From JBIQJD01 sp044507695 (GTDB taxonomy: Bacteria > Bacteroidota > Ignavibacteria > Ignavibacteriales > Ignavibacteriaceae): DNA of 64,000 nt. Shown here piece after piece: positions 54,076 through 61,713 of the stretch (positions are counted from its first letter, which is position 1; each line of letters opens with the position of its first letter). A program made the position numbers and the translations under genes. The stretch spans positions 62,001-126,000 of the forward strand of contig JBIQJD010000003.1 of NCBI GenBank assembly GCA_044507695.1, given 5' to 3'. Under the pieces are notes generated by a model. It ran no database searches. It was not told the origin of the DNA and saw nothing but the letters and a program-made list of their open reading frames with translations.

Positions 54076-54148
54076 AAAGCAATCCTGAATTTTTTGTTTT
54101 CAATTTAAAAGTATTGTTTGATGATGGAAAGGGAGATTGACCAAAATT

Positions 54149-54177
54149 CTGCCCGGAGTTAATAAAATTCCGGGCAG
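54149..54177 (-). terminator. intrinsic terminator of the NatAB-like operon
   Basis: CTGCCCGGA (54149-54157) and TCCGGGCAG (54169-54177) form a 9-bp GC-rich stem that extends by further A-T pairs inward. On the minus strand it begins 8 bases after the permease stop codon and is followed by AATTTT, so it ends that transcript before the S9 peptidase gene. Confidence 0.8.
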
Positions 54178-54184
54178 GGGAAAA

Positions 54185-55477
54185 TTAATATTTGTATTTC
54201 AGCCACTTAACTACTTCTGACCATTTTGGTTTTTTACCTGTTGAAAGAATTCCAACACGATAAATCTTACCTGCAACTGGGAAGATTAAAAATAACGTAG
54301 CGATATTGACTGCAGCAGCAAGTACAAATTGCCAGACCGGTACATCCATTATTGTAATTCTTGCCGGCATAATAATGAGTGAGGCAAAAGGAACCATTGA
54401 GGCAATTTTTGCAGTTGTGTTATTTGGATTTGATTGCATGCCTATCGCAATAAAGAAAGGAATCATAATCAACAGCATAACAGGCCACATACCACTTTGT
54501 GCATCCTGCGCATTTGTAAAGATTGAACCAACTGCTGCGTACAACCCCAGAAAGGTTAGAAGTGCAACAAAATAATTTAGAAGAAAATATAACAATTGGC
54601 CGGCATTTATTGAGAGAGAAAAATCAGCAGGAAGGACAAAAACTGTAGTTGTAATTAATACAAACACAGGCAGCATCCATATTGCCATTTGAATAACACC
54701 TGTAATAGAAGTGCCCAAAATTTTTCCGCTCAGCAATTCTGTACTGTTCAATGAAGAAAGCAACACTTCAATAATCCTGTTATTCTTTTCTTCTATCACT
54801 GCCTGCAGCATTGCTGATCCGAATACAATTAAACTGATGTATAAAAGAAATGTGAACAGGAATGATAAAACTAAATTGCCGTAGCCTTCTTCCTTTATTG
54901 CAATTGATGATCCGTCTCCAGTGTCTGCTGTTTCAGAAATTTTGTATTCTTTAAAATCAATTCCGTTTGTTGCAAATGCTATATCATCATTGGAAAGTTT
55001 TCTTTCTTTAAAATAATTGTCAATCAAAACCTTGTTGATAAAATCATCTATTTTTCTAAAGAGAGTATTGTTCTTTGGATTTTTAGAATAGAAGGCAATC
55101 TCTTTACTCTGTTCTGCAGATGAAGAAATAAAAATAATGCCTGTAAGATTTTCATTTATCAATTCACTTTTATTCTTATGGATGAAACTTTCTATTTCAT
55201 CTTCACCTATTAATTCATAATTAATTTGATAGTAGCCATTTTGAATAAATTGCTGCTTGTCAAATTCATTTCGGAGATTATTAATTAACTGTTCGGATTC
55301 AGCCGCAATTATCAGCTTCGTTCCTTCATCGCCTTCTGTTTTCATCATAAATGTTTGAATACCCATGATTCCAAAAAGAAAAACGGGAATGAGAAGAGTC
55401 ATTATAATAAATGATTTACTCAGCAGGTGAGTGCGCAGTTCTCTTTTAATTACACTGATTGTTCTTCTGCTAAACAT
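54185..55477 (-). CDS. NatB-like ABC-2 exporter permease
   Basis: This 430-residue permease has one N-terminal span (FIIMTLLIPVFLFGIMGIQTF), an external domain of about 170 residues, and five or six C-terminal spans. FGSAMLQAVIEEKNNRIIEVLLSSLNSTELLSGKILG is the conserved region of this ABC-2 group, which includes Na+ exporter NatB. It overlaps the ATPase gene by eight bases on the minus strand, so the two form one transporter. The substrate (Na+ or an organic compound) is not clear. Confidence 0.92.
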   Translation of the reverse strand: MFSRRTISVIKRELRTHLLSKSFIIMTLLIPVFLFGIMGIQTFMMKTEGDEGTKLIIAAESEQLINNLRNEFDKQQFIQNGYYQINYELIGEDEIESFIHKNKSELINENLTGIIFISSSAEQSKEIAFYSKNPKNNTLFRKIDDFINKVLIDNYFKERKLSNDDIAFATNGIDFKEYKISETADTGDGSSIAIKEEGYGNLVLSFLFTFLLYISLIVFGSAMLQAVIEEKNNRIIEVLLSSLNSTELLSGKILGTSITGVIQMAIWMLPVFVLITTTVFVLPADFSLSINAGQLLYFLLNYFVALLTFLGLYAAVGSIFTNAQDAQSGMWPVMLLIMIPFFIAIGMQSNPNNTTAKIASMVPFASLIIMPARITIMDVPVWQFVLAAAVNIATLFLIFPVAGKIYRVGILSTGKKPKWSEVVKWLKYKY

Positions 55478-56381
55478 TTACAACCTCCCTTCCGGCAAGT
55501 TCAAGAAAAATTTCATGCAGGGAAATTTCATTTGCACTGAATTGATTAACTGTAATATTATTTTCAATCAGAAGTTTTAGCAGATCCTGAATTTGTGAAG
55601 CATCCTTCACTCTTATTCCTGTTGTGTTTCCAAAATCTTCAATCTTTTCTACAATCGGATGGCTCTTAAGGAATGAAATATTACCATTGAAATTCAGACT
55701 AACATTTCTTTGTGCGTATCTTGTTTTAATATCTTTTAATGATCCTGATAAAATTATTTTTCCTTTATCAATCATTGCAAGATGATCACACATCTTTTCT
55801 GCAAAATCCATTAAGTGAGTTGAGAAAAGAATTACCTTTCCTTTCTCTTTAAATTCAAGAATTATTTCTTTTAACAGATTTGTATTTATTGGATCAAGCC
55901 CGGAGAAAGGTTCATCAAGAATAATGAATTCAGGGTCGTGAAGAATAGTAGTAATGAACTGAACTTTCTGTTGATTGCCTTTTGATAAATCTTCCAGCTT
56001 TGCATTTTTTCTTTCTGTTAATTCAAATCGTTCAAGATATTCGTCAGCCTTCTTTTCAATATCCTTACCAGATTTTCCCTTCAGCTCTGCAAAATAAAGA
56101 AGTGTATCCCACACCTTCATCTTTTTGTATAAGCCGCGTTCTTCGGGAAGATAGCCAACAATTTCTTTAAAATCCTGTTCGGTTTTTGTTCCTCTTAAAA
56201 TTACTTCCCCTGAATCAGGCAGATAGATGTTCATCAGCATTCTGATGATTGTAGTTTTACCCGCGCCATTTCTTCCAATTAGCCCAAAGATGGAACCTTC
56301 CGGTACGGTGAAAGAAGCATTATCAACAGCACGGAAGCCATTAAATGTTTTGGTAAGATTTCTGATTTCTAAGGCATACAT
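55470..56381 (-). CDS. NatA-like ABC transporter ATP-binding protein
   Basis: This 303-residue ATPase has Walker A GRNGAGKTT, signature LSKGNQQKVQ, and Walker B FIILDEPFSGLDP. The first two thirds is the ATPase domain. The C-terminal 80 residues are the DUF4162-like extension common in the NatA group. It pairs with the overlapping permease gene. It starts at 56381, preceded by GAGGATAAA. A hairpin upstream at about 56486 separates it from the small-protein genes. Confidence 0.94.
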   Translation of the reverse strand: MYALEIRNLTKTFNGFRAVDNASFTVPEGSIFGLIGRNGAGKTTIIRMLMNIYLPDSGEVILRGTKTEQDFKEIVGYLPEERGLYKKMKVWDTLLYFAELKGKSGKDIEKKADEYLERFELTERKNAKLEDLSKGNQQKVQFITTILHDPEFIILDEPFSGLDPINTNLLKEIILEFKEKGKVILFSTHLMDFAEKMCDHLAMIDKGKIILSGSLKDIKTRYAQRNVSLNFNGNISFLKSHPIVEKIEDFGNTTGIRVKDASQIQDLLKLLIENNITVNQFSANEISLHEIFLELAGREVVNV

Positions 56382-56485
56382 TTTATCCTCTATTGGTTAG
56401 CAAGATTTGAAGTAAGGATAAAAATAATTGTATGTTTTGAATAATGAAAATAGAAATTGAATAAAGGCTGGAAAAATAAATGATA

Positions 56486-56505
56486 GGCGGCTCAACAGAA
56501 CCGCC
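56486..56505 (-). terminator. possible terminator of the small charged-protein genes
   Basis: GGCGG (56486-56490) pairs with CCGCC (56501-56505), with two further pairs inside after one mismatch. It lies on the minus strand about 50 bases after the stop of the 44-residue gene and is followed by a T-rich but interrupted tail. Confidence 0.5.
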
Positions 56506-56555
56506 CCTTTAATCTATTTAATATGTTCGATGAATGAGATTTTTAGAATGGAATG

Positions 56556-56690
56556 TTACTCCTTTCTTTTTTCTTCCCTTATCTGCTCTTCTTTTCTGTT
56601 CGGATCATCAGCACCGGGAGGAAATCCCTTATTCTTATCCTTCCGTGCTGAGTCCTTTTGTTCTCTTCTATTCTTTGGTTTTTCTTCCAT
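56556..56690 (-). CDS. 44-residue highly charged protein
   Basis: The peptide starts MEEKPKNRREQKDSARKDK, has a central GFPPGADDPN, and ends IREEKRKE. It has no hydrophobic part and is probably disordered or binds nucleic acid or protein through charge. AGGAG with a 5-base spacer is a good ribosome site, the best evidence that it is a real gene. It follows the 93-residue acidic protein gene by 18 bases on the minus strand, so they form a pair. It is not recognised. Confidence 0.6.
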   Translation of the reverse strand: MEEKPKNRREQKDSARKDKNKGFPPGADDPNRKEEQIREEKRKE

Positions 56691-56708
56691 AAAATCTCCT
56701 TCCAATTT

Positions 56709-56990
56709 TTAACCTCGGTTGTCACCCTCTTCTTCTTCTACTATCTCTTCTTCATCAGGTAATTCATCAATATCTTCATATTCTTCATCATCTAAACCAT
56801 ATTCATTTACCTGCCCGATCTTTCTGACACCTTGTGTATTTACTGCTTCACTGATATCTTTTTCTTTTCTTCTGCGAATTTTTTCTTGCTGAAAATTATT
56901 TCTTTCATCTCTTTCACCGGCATCATAAAGAATTTCACCCTTTTCATTAAAACCTTCTGCACGCCGCTGTTCTCTTTCTCTTGCATCCAT
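56709..56990 (-). CDS. acidic hydrophilic protein of unknown function
   Basis: The ATG at 56990 is preferred, five bases after AGGAGG, giving 93 residues that begin MDAREREQRRAEGFN; an in-frame ATG at 57011 has no such site. The first half is Arg/Glu-rich and the C-terminus is a long acidic run (DDEEYEDIDELPDEEEIV and more). No cysteine, signal or span is present. Disorder is likely. It sits with the 44-residue charged gene. The family is not recognised. Confidence 0.65.
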   Translation of the reverse strand: MDAREREQRRAEGFNEKGEILYDAGERDERNNFQQEKIRRRKEKDISEAVNTQGVRKIGQVNEYGLDDEEYEDIDELPDEEEIVEEEEGDNRG

Positions 56991-57137
56991 ATCATCCTCC
57001 TGATCATTCATATGTTGTAGTAACTTTTTAAATTATACAAATTCATCAATTCTAAAATATTGATGTTCATCAAAAGAGAATTTTACGTTCTGCTTTGGAA
57101 ATTTATGTTTATTGTGCAGGGAAAGTGGGTTTATTTC

Positions 57138-57168
57138 TTGCAGAAAAATAAACCATTACCTATATTTA
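57138..57168 (+). promoter_or_regulatory. possible promoter for the tRNA genes
   Basis: TTG (57138-57140) and TATATTTA (57161-57168) are 20 bases apart, close to TTTG-N20-TAnnTTTG with one mismatch in the last base. Transcription would start about 50 bases before the tRNA-Leu gene. Confidence 0.3.
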
Positions 57169-57222
57169 CAGGCTCATTTGTAAAAATATATTCTGTTTTA
57201 CAACGAATTTTGAATGACTTCT

Positions 57223-57308
57223 GCCGGGATGGCGGAATTGGTAGACGCACAGGACTTAAAATCCTGTGGGAATTTATTCCCGTGCCGGTTCGACTCCGGC
57301 TCTCGGTA
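57223..57308 (+). tRNA. tRNA-Leu (anticodon UAA)
   Basis: The 86-base gene folds with acceptor arms GCCGGGA and TCTCGGT (G-U pairs at both ends), the D-arm with GGUAGAC, an anticodon stem CAGGA/TCCTG around CTTAAAA, a long variable arm (TGGGAATTTATTCCCG, typical of tRNA-Leu), and the T-arm GCCGG-TTCGACT-CCGGC. The anticodon TAA reads UUA and UUG. CCA is not encoded. It lies 40 bases before tRNA-Val. Confidence 0.95.
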
Positions 57309-57348
57309 CTAAAGATTGATTATGTTAATTAAGCCTTAATTAACATCC

Positions 57349-57422
57349 GGGTTCTTAGCTCAGTTGGTTAGAGCGTCTGCTTGACGTGCAGAAGGTCATA
57401 GGTTCGAATCCTATAGAGCCCA
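57349..57422 (+). tRNA. tRNA-Val (anticodon GAC)
   Basis: The 74-base gene has acceptor arms GGGTTCT and AGAGCCC, a D-arm with GCTCAGTTGGTTAGAGC, an anticodon stem TCTGC/GCAGA around TTGACGT, and the T-arm ATAGG-TTCGAAT-CCTAT. The anticodon GAC reads GUC and GUU. CCA is not encoded (the bases after the discriminator A are CGT). A terminator follows 26 bases later. Confidence 0.95.
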
Positions 57423-57447
57423 CGTATAGCAGAAAATGTTTTTATAT

Positions 57448-57473
57448 AATCGGAGCCAGCTCCGATTTTTTTT
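57448..57473 (+). terminator. intrinsic terminator after tRNA-Val, in the thrS leader
   Basis: AATCGGAG and CTCCGATT (57448-57455, 57460-57467) form an 8-bp stem with a CCAG loop, followed by an eight-T run. It ends the tRNA transcript only 18 bases before the thrS ATG, so it may also serve as a control point for the thrS operon. Confidence 0.85.
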
Positions 57474-57484
57474 ATCGCGATAAA
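57471..57484 (+). promoter_or_regulatory. 14-base palindrome just before thrS
   Basis: TTTATCGCGATAAA is a perfect 14-base palindrome six bases before the thrS ATG, where a ribosome site would be expected. It may be an operator or an mRNA hairpin; no Shine-Dalgarno sequence is visible. Confidence 0.45.
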
Positions 57485-57490
57485 ATATTT

Positions 57491-59443
57491 ATGGATCAGA
57501 AGATCAAAATAACATTCCCTGATGGAAACTCGAAGGAATTTGATAAAGGCATTAGTGCGTATCAAATTGCACAATCTATTTCTCAGCGCCTGGCTGATGA
57601 AGCATTAGCAGTTGAAGTGAACGGCGTTGTTAAAGATATGGCTGCGCCAATCTATAATAATGCAGTTGTAAAATTTTTATCCTTCGATGATGAAAAGGGA
57701 AGGGAAGTTTACTGGCATTCAACCTCACACCTGATGGCTCACGCAGTTAAATCAATTTATCCTGAAGCAAAATTTGGTGTTGGTCCTGCCATTGAATCAG
57801 GCTTTTATTATGATATTGATATAAACACAAATCTTACGGAAGATGATTTAAAAAAGATTGAAGAACGCATGGTGCAGCTCTCAAAAGAAAATAATTCTTT
57901 TGTGAGGGAAGAATTATCGAAAGACCAGGCACTTAATTTCTTTAAAGAACGGAATGATGTTTATAAAGTTGAGATACTTTCTGAGATTGATGAGAATGAT
58001 GAAACAATTTCAATTTATAAAGAAGGTGATTTTACAGATCTATGCACCGGCCCGCATCTTCCTTCAACCGGAAAAATAAAATATGTAAAGCTGCTTAATA
58101 TTTCCGGTTCATACTGGCGCGGAGATGAAAAAAATAAACAGCTTCAGAGAATTTACGGCGTTTCTTTTCCAAAGAAAAAAATGCTTGATGATTATTTGCT
58201 TGCACTTGAAGAAGCAAAGAAACGTGATCATAGAAAACTTGGGAAAGAATTAGACCTCTTTTTTATATCTCCTAAAATTGGAACAGGACTTCCGGTTTGG
58301 CTGCCCAAAGGAACAGTTTTAAGAGAGACGCTTGAATCTTTTCTCCGTGAAGAGCAAAGAAAAAGAGGATACGATCCTGTTATTACACCGCATATAGGGA
58401 ATATAAATTTATATAAAACCAGCGGGCATTATCCTTACTATAAAGACAGTCAGTTTCCGCCGCTTCAATTTGAAGATAGTGAAGAGGAGTATCTCCTTAA
58501 GCCGATGAACTGTCCTCATCATTTCCAGATTTATGCTTCAAAACCAAGAAGCTACAGGGATCTTCCGATAAGATATGCTGAGTTTGGAACAGTTTACCGC
58601 TATGAACAATCCGGTGAGTTAAACGGATTAACACGTGTTAGATGTTTTGCCGTTGATGATTCACACATGTTTGTGAGACAGGATCAGCTTAAGGATGAAC
58701 TTTGCGCAGTTATTGATTTAATACAGTTTGTATTCAGTACAATGGGATTCAGGGATTTCACCACCCAGCTTTCATTCAGAGATGATAATGCTGAAAAATA
58801 TGGCGGTGATATTGCGCTTTGGGAAAGAGCACAAAGTGAGATTAAAGAAGCTGCTGATATTATGAAATTGAATTATACAATTGCCGAAGGTGAAGCAGCT
58901 TTTTATGGTCCTAAAATAGATTTTATGGTTAAAGATGCTTTAGGAAGAAAATGGCAGCTTGGAACTGTTCAGATAGATTATGTGATGCCGGAAAGATTTA
59001 ACCTTGAATATATTGGCAGTGATGGACAGAAACATCGCCCTGTGGTTATTCACAGAGCACCATTTGGTTCACTGGAAAGATTTATAGGTGTTTTAATTGA
59101 ACATTTTGCAGGTGAATTTCCTGTTTGGCTTGCACCTGTTCAGGCAGTTGTGCTGCCAGTTAGTGAAAAGTTTGTAGAATACTCAGCAAAAGTTTTGGCT
59201 GAGTTAAAAGATGCAGGGATAAGAACTGAGTTTGATGATCGTAATGAGAAGATAGGATACCGGATTCGTGAATGGGAATTACAGAAAGTTCCATATATGA
59301 TTATTCTCGGTGAAAAGGAACAAACGGCTGGCAATATCTCTGTTCGCCGCCATAAAAAAGGCGATCTCGGCTCTTTGTCTTTATCAGATTTTATTACTAA
59401 AATTAAAGAAGAAATTAAAACAAAAGATTTAACAACAGCATAA
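57491..59443 (+). CDS. thrS: threonyl-tRNA synthetase
   Basis: ThrRS charges tRNA-Thr. The 650-residue protein has an N-terminal TGS domain (MDQKIKITFPDGNSKEFDKG), the editing domain (HSTSHLMAHAVKSIYP, and the later CTGPHLPSTGKI), the class II catalytic core (MNCPHHFQIY, RYAEFGTVYRYEQSGELNGLTRVRCF) and the C-terminal anticodon domain. The ATG at 57491 gives the standard start; an in-frame upstream ATG at 57386 would lie inside tRNA-Val and is rejected. Between tRNA-Val and the ATG lie a terminator and a perfect palindrome but no ribosome site. It begins a thrS-infC-rpmI-rplT-pheST cluster. Confidence 0.97.
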   Translation: MDQKIKITFPDGNSKEFDKGISAYQIAQSISQRLADEALAVEVNGVVKDMAAPIYNNAVVKFLSFDDEKGREVYWHSTSHLMAHAVKSIYPEAKFGVGPAIESGFYYDIDINTNLTEDDLKKIEERMVQLSKENNSFVREELSKDQALNFFKERNDVYKVEILSEIDENDETISIYKEGDFTDLCTGPHLPSTGKIKYVKLLNISGSYWRGDEKNKQLQRIYGVSFPKKKMLDDYLLALEEAKKRDHRKLGKELDLFFISPKIGTGLPVWLPKGTVLRETLESFLREEQRKRGYDPVITPHIGNINLYKTSGHYPYYKDSQFPPLQFEDSEEEYLLKPMNCPHHFQIYASKPRSYRDLPIRYAEFGTVYRYEQSGELNGLTRVRCFAVDDSHMFVRQDQLKDELCAVIDLIQFVFSTMGFRDFTTQLSFRDDNAEKYGGDIALWERAQSEIKEAADIMKLNYTIAEGEAAFYGPKIDFMVKDALGRKWQLGTVQIDYVMPERFNLEYIGSDGQKHRPVVIHRAPFGSLERFIGVLIEHFAGEFPVWLAPVQAVVLPVSEKFVEYSAKVLAELKDAGIRTEFDDRNEKIGYRIREWELQKVPYMIILGEKEQTAGNISVRRHKKGDLGSLSLSDFITKIKEEIKTKDLTTA

Positions 59444-59454
59444 AGAGGTTCTAT

Positions 59455-59982
59455 ATCGCCCAAAAAGAAGTAAGAGTTAATGAGGAAATTAAAGCCCCGA
59501 AAATTAGAGTTATTGATTTTGACGGGACACAATTAGGAATATTTACAGTAAGAGATGCACTAAAACTTGCAGGTGAAAGAAAACTGGATTTAGTTGAAAT
59601 TGCCCCGCAGGCACAACCCCCGGTTTGTAAAATTATTGATTTTGGGAAGTTCAAATATGAAGCCCAAAAACGGGAGAAAATGCAGCGCAAAAATCAACAG
59701 GTTACAACATTAAAAGAGATTCGTCTTCATCCAAATACAGATGTTCATGATTTTGATTTCAAAGTAAAACATGGAATTAATTTTCTGGAAGAGGGCAACA
59801 AAGTTAAAGTAGTTGTTATGTTCAAAGGCAGGGAAATGGCTTATACAGAACAGGGTGAAGAACTATTAAACAGATTTATTGAACGTACAGAAGATATTGC
59901 AAAGGTTGAAACTCCTCCCAAAATGGAAGGAAGAAATATGAGCATAATTCTGGTACCGCAGAAATCGAAATCAAAAAAATAA
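59455..59982 (+). CDS. infC: translation initiation factor IF-3, with apparent AUC start
   Basis: IF-3 checks the start codon and keeps ribosomal subunits apart. The N-domain reads AQKEVRVNEEIKAPKIRVID, then GTQLGIFTVRDALKLA and EIAPQAQPPVCKIIDFGKFKYE. The C-domain includes KEIRLHPNTDVHDFDFK. No ATG, GTG or TTG precedes this conserved region in frame after the thrS stop. An ATC at 59455 lies six bases after GAGG and gives 175 residues, the normal length. This matches the rare AUU/AUC starts of infC in other bacteria, by which IF-3 limits its own synthesis. The first in-frame ATG (59680) would lose the whole N-domain. Confidence 0.92.
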   Translation: MAQKEVRVNEEIKAPKIRVIDFDGTQLGIFTVRDALKLAGERKLDLVEIAPQAQPPVCKIIDFGKFKYEAQKREKMQRKNQQVTTLKEIRLHPNTDVHDFDFKVKHGINFLEEGNKVKVVVMFKGREMAYTEQGEELLNRFIERTEDIAKVETPPKMEGRNMSIILVPQKSKSKK

Positions 59983-60001
59983 TAGCTAAGGATAAACTGA
60001 A

Positions 60002-60193
60002 ATGCCAAAAATGAAAAGCAACAGCGGAGCCCGGAAAACTTTCAGAAAAACCGGTTCCGGCAGTTACAAAAGAAGAAAGGCTTACAAAAGCCACATTCTT
60101 ACATCAAAAAGCAGAAAACGTAAAAGAAATTTAAGACACGCTACATTGGTTTCGGGTGCTGAAGAAAAGCGTGTGAAAATAATGCTTCAATAA
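60002..60193 (+). CDS. rpmI: 50S ribosomal protein L35
   Basis: This 63-residue basic protein starts MPKMKSNSGARKTFRKTGSG and has the typical RRKAYKSHILTSKSRKRKRNLR core. It lies between infC (19 bases upstream) and rplT (24 bases downstream), in the conserved order infC-rpmI-rplT. Confidence 0.97.
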   Translation: MPKMKSNSGARKTFRKTGSGSYKRRKAYKSHILTSKSRKRKRNLRHATLVSGAEEKRVKIMLQ

Positions 60194-60217
60194 GAATAAG
60201 AAAAAAGGATAATTGTT

Positions 60218-60565
60218 ATGCCACGTTCAAAAAATAAAGTTGCTTCTCACCACAGAAGAAAAAAAATATTAAAGCATGCCAAAGGCTACTGGGGTGCAAG
60301 AAGTAAGGTTTATACAGTTGCAAAAAACCATGTTGAAAAAGGCTGGCTTCATGCTTACAGAGATAGAAAACTTAAAAAGAGAGTTTTCAGACAATTGTGG
60401 ATTGTGAGAATTAATGCCGCAGCAAGAGCTAACGGTACAACTTACTCAAAACTTATTCACTCACTTGATGTAAAAGGAGTGAACATAAACAGAAAAATTC
60501 TTGCAAGTCTTGCAGTTGAAAACCCCGCTGCTTTTACAGAGATTGTTAACTTTTCTCTGAACTAA
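60218..60565 (+). CDS. rplT: 50S ribosomal protein L20
   Basis: This 115-residue protein binds 23S rRNA early in large-subunit assembly. It carries the standard sequence HHRRKKILKHAKGYWGARSKVYTVAKN and RQLWIVRINAAARANGTTYSKLI. In other bacteria L20 also represses the rpmI-rplT mRNA. A hairpin follows the stop codon. Confidence 0.97.
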   Translation: MPRSKNKVASHHRRKKILKHAKGYWGARSKVYTVAKNHVEKGWLHAYRDRKLKKRVFRQLWIVRINAAARANGTTYSKLIHSLDVKGVNINRKILASLAVENPAAFTEIVNFSLN

Positions 60566-60572
60566 TAAAATT

Positions 60573-60616
60573 TACCCTCTTTATATAGGATTATTATTCT
60601 TATTTTAAAGAGGGTA
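60573..60616 (+). terminator. hairpin between rplT and pheS
   Basis: TACCCTCTTTA (60573-60583) pairs perfectly with TAAAGAGGGTA (60606-60616) over 11 bases, with a 22-base loop, followed by TTTCTTTAA. It is a terminator with a weak T-tail, perhaps partial, between the ribosomal genes and pheST. Confidence 0.65.
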
Positions 60617-60646
60617 TTTCTTTAAATAAACCAAAAGACAATCTCA

Positions 60647-61660
60647 ATGATAGCAGAAAATCTTGATAAGTTAAAAACTGATTTTGATTCCGAACTCGCT
60701 TCAGTTGAAAACTTAAAGCAGCTGGAAGATGTACGTATAAAATATTTAAGCCGTAACGGCTTGCTCGCTGAATTATTTGATTCACTTAAGGATGCGCCGA
60801 AAGAGAAAAAACCTTTACTCGGGAAATCACTCAACGCACTCAGAAATGATCTTACCGAAAAATTTAATAATCTTAAAAACAGCCTTGAATCTTCCGAATC
60901 ATCATCAGAAAATAGAATTGATTTAACATTACCCGGAATAGAAAGACAGATTGGCAGTAAACATGTTTTAACCCAGACTCTTGATGAAATAAAAAACATC
61001 TTTAAAGGAATGGGTTTCTCCGTGTTTGAAGGACCGGAACTGGAATCTGATTATTATAATTTTGAAGCATTAAATTTTCCTGCTGATCATCCAGCAAGAG
61101 ATATGCAGGATACATTTTTTATAAATAAAGATTTTCTTCTGCGTACACACACTTCACCCGTACAAATAAGAGTGATGGAAAAACTGCAGCCGCCTGTGCG
61201 TGCAATTATGCCGGGGCGTGTTTACAGGAATGAAGCTGTTAGTTCCAGAAGCTATTGCATGTTTCATCAGATTGAAGGATTGTATGTTGATACCGGTGTA
61301 ACTTTTGCTGAATTGAAAGGAACACTCGTTTCATTTGCAAAACAATTTTATGGAAATGATTTGAAATACAGATTCAGAGCAAGCTTCTTTCCATTTACTG
61401 AACCAAGCGCCGAAATGGATATTACCTGCTTCCTCTGCCGTGGATCAGGATGCAAAATCTGTAAACAATCCGGCTGGCTTGAAATTCTCGGCTGCGGAAT
61501 GGTTGATCCAAATGTATTTAAATATGTTAAGTATGATTCTGAAAAATACACAGGATACGCTTTTGGAATGGGGATTGAAAGAATTGGCTTGCTGAAGTAC
61601 GGGATTGATGATATCCGCAAATATTTTGAGAATGATTTTCGTTTCCTAAAACAATTTTAA
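60647..61660 (+). CDS. pheS: phenylalanyl-tRNA synthetase alpha subunit
   Basis: PheS carries the catalytic site of the alpha2-beta2 synthetase. The 337-residue protein has an N-terminal coiled-coil, then HTSPVQIRVME, MPGRVYRNEAVSSRSYCMFHQIEGLYVD, FTEPSAEMDI and GMGIERIGLLKYGIDDIR, all class II motifs. A Cys-rich insert (CFLCRGSGCKICKQSGWLEILGCGM) is the zinc-binding-like form found in several phyla. The ATG at 60647 lacks a clear ribosome site. It is followed by pheT after 53 bases. Confidence 0.97.
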   Translation: MIAENLDKLKTDFDSELASVENLKQLEDVRIKYLSRNGLLAELFDSLKDAPKEKKPLLGKSLNALRNDLTEKFNNLKNSLESSESSSENRIDLTLPGIERQIGSKHVLTQTLDEIKNIFKGMGFSVFEGPELESDYYNFEALNFPADHPARDMQDTFFINKDFLLRTHTSPVQIRVMEKLQPPVRAIMPGRVYRNEAVSSRSYCMFHQIEGLYVDTGVTFAELKGTLVSFAKQFYGNDLKYRFRASFFPFTEPSAEMDITCFLCRGSGCKICKQSGWLEILGCGMVDPNVFKYVKYDSEKYTGYAFGMGIERIGLLKYGIDDIRKYFENDFRFLKQF

Positions 61661-61713
61661 TTTTTTTTGATGCAGTATCTGTGTAAACGCACTGCAAACA
61701 GGAGTTGTAAGAA

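Noticed and set aside
57060..57332. 90-codon open frame across tRNA-Leu
   Set aside because: It runs through the tRNA gene and has no conserved features.
57386..57490. N-terminal extension of thrS starting at ATG 57386
   Set aside because: It overlaps tRNA-Val and the terminator, and the standard ThrRS N-terminus begins at 57491.
59680..59982. 100-residue form of IF-3 starting at ATG 59680
   Set aside because: It would lack the conserved N-domain, which is intact in frame upstream.
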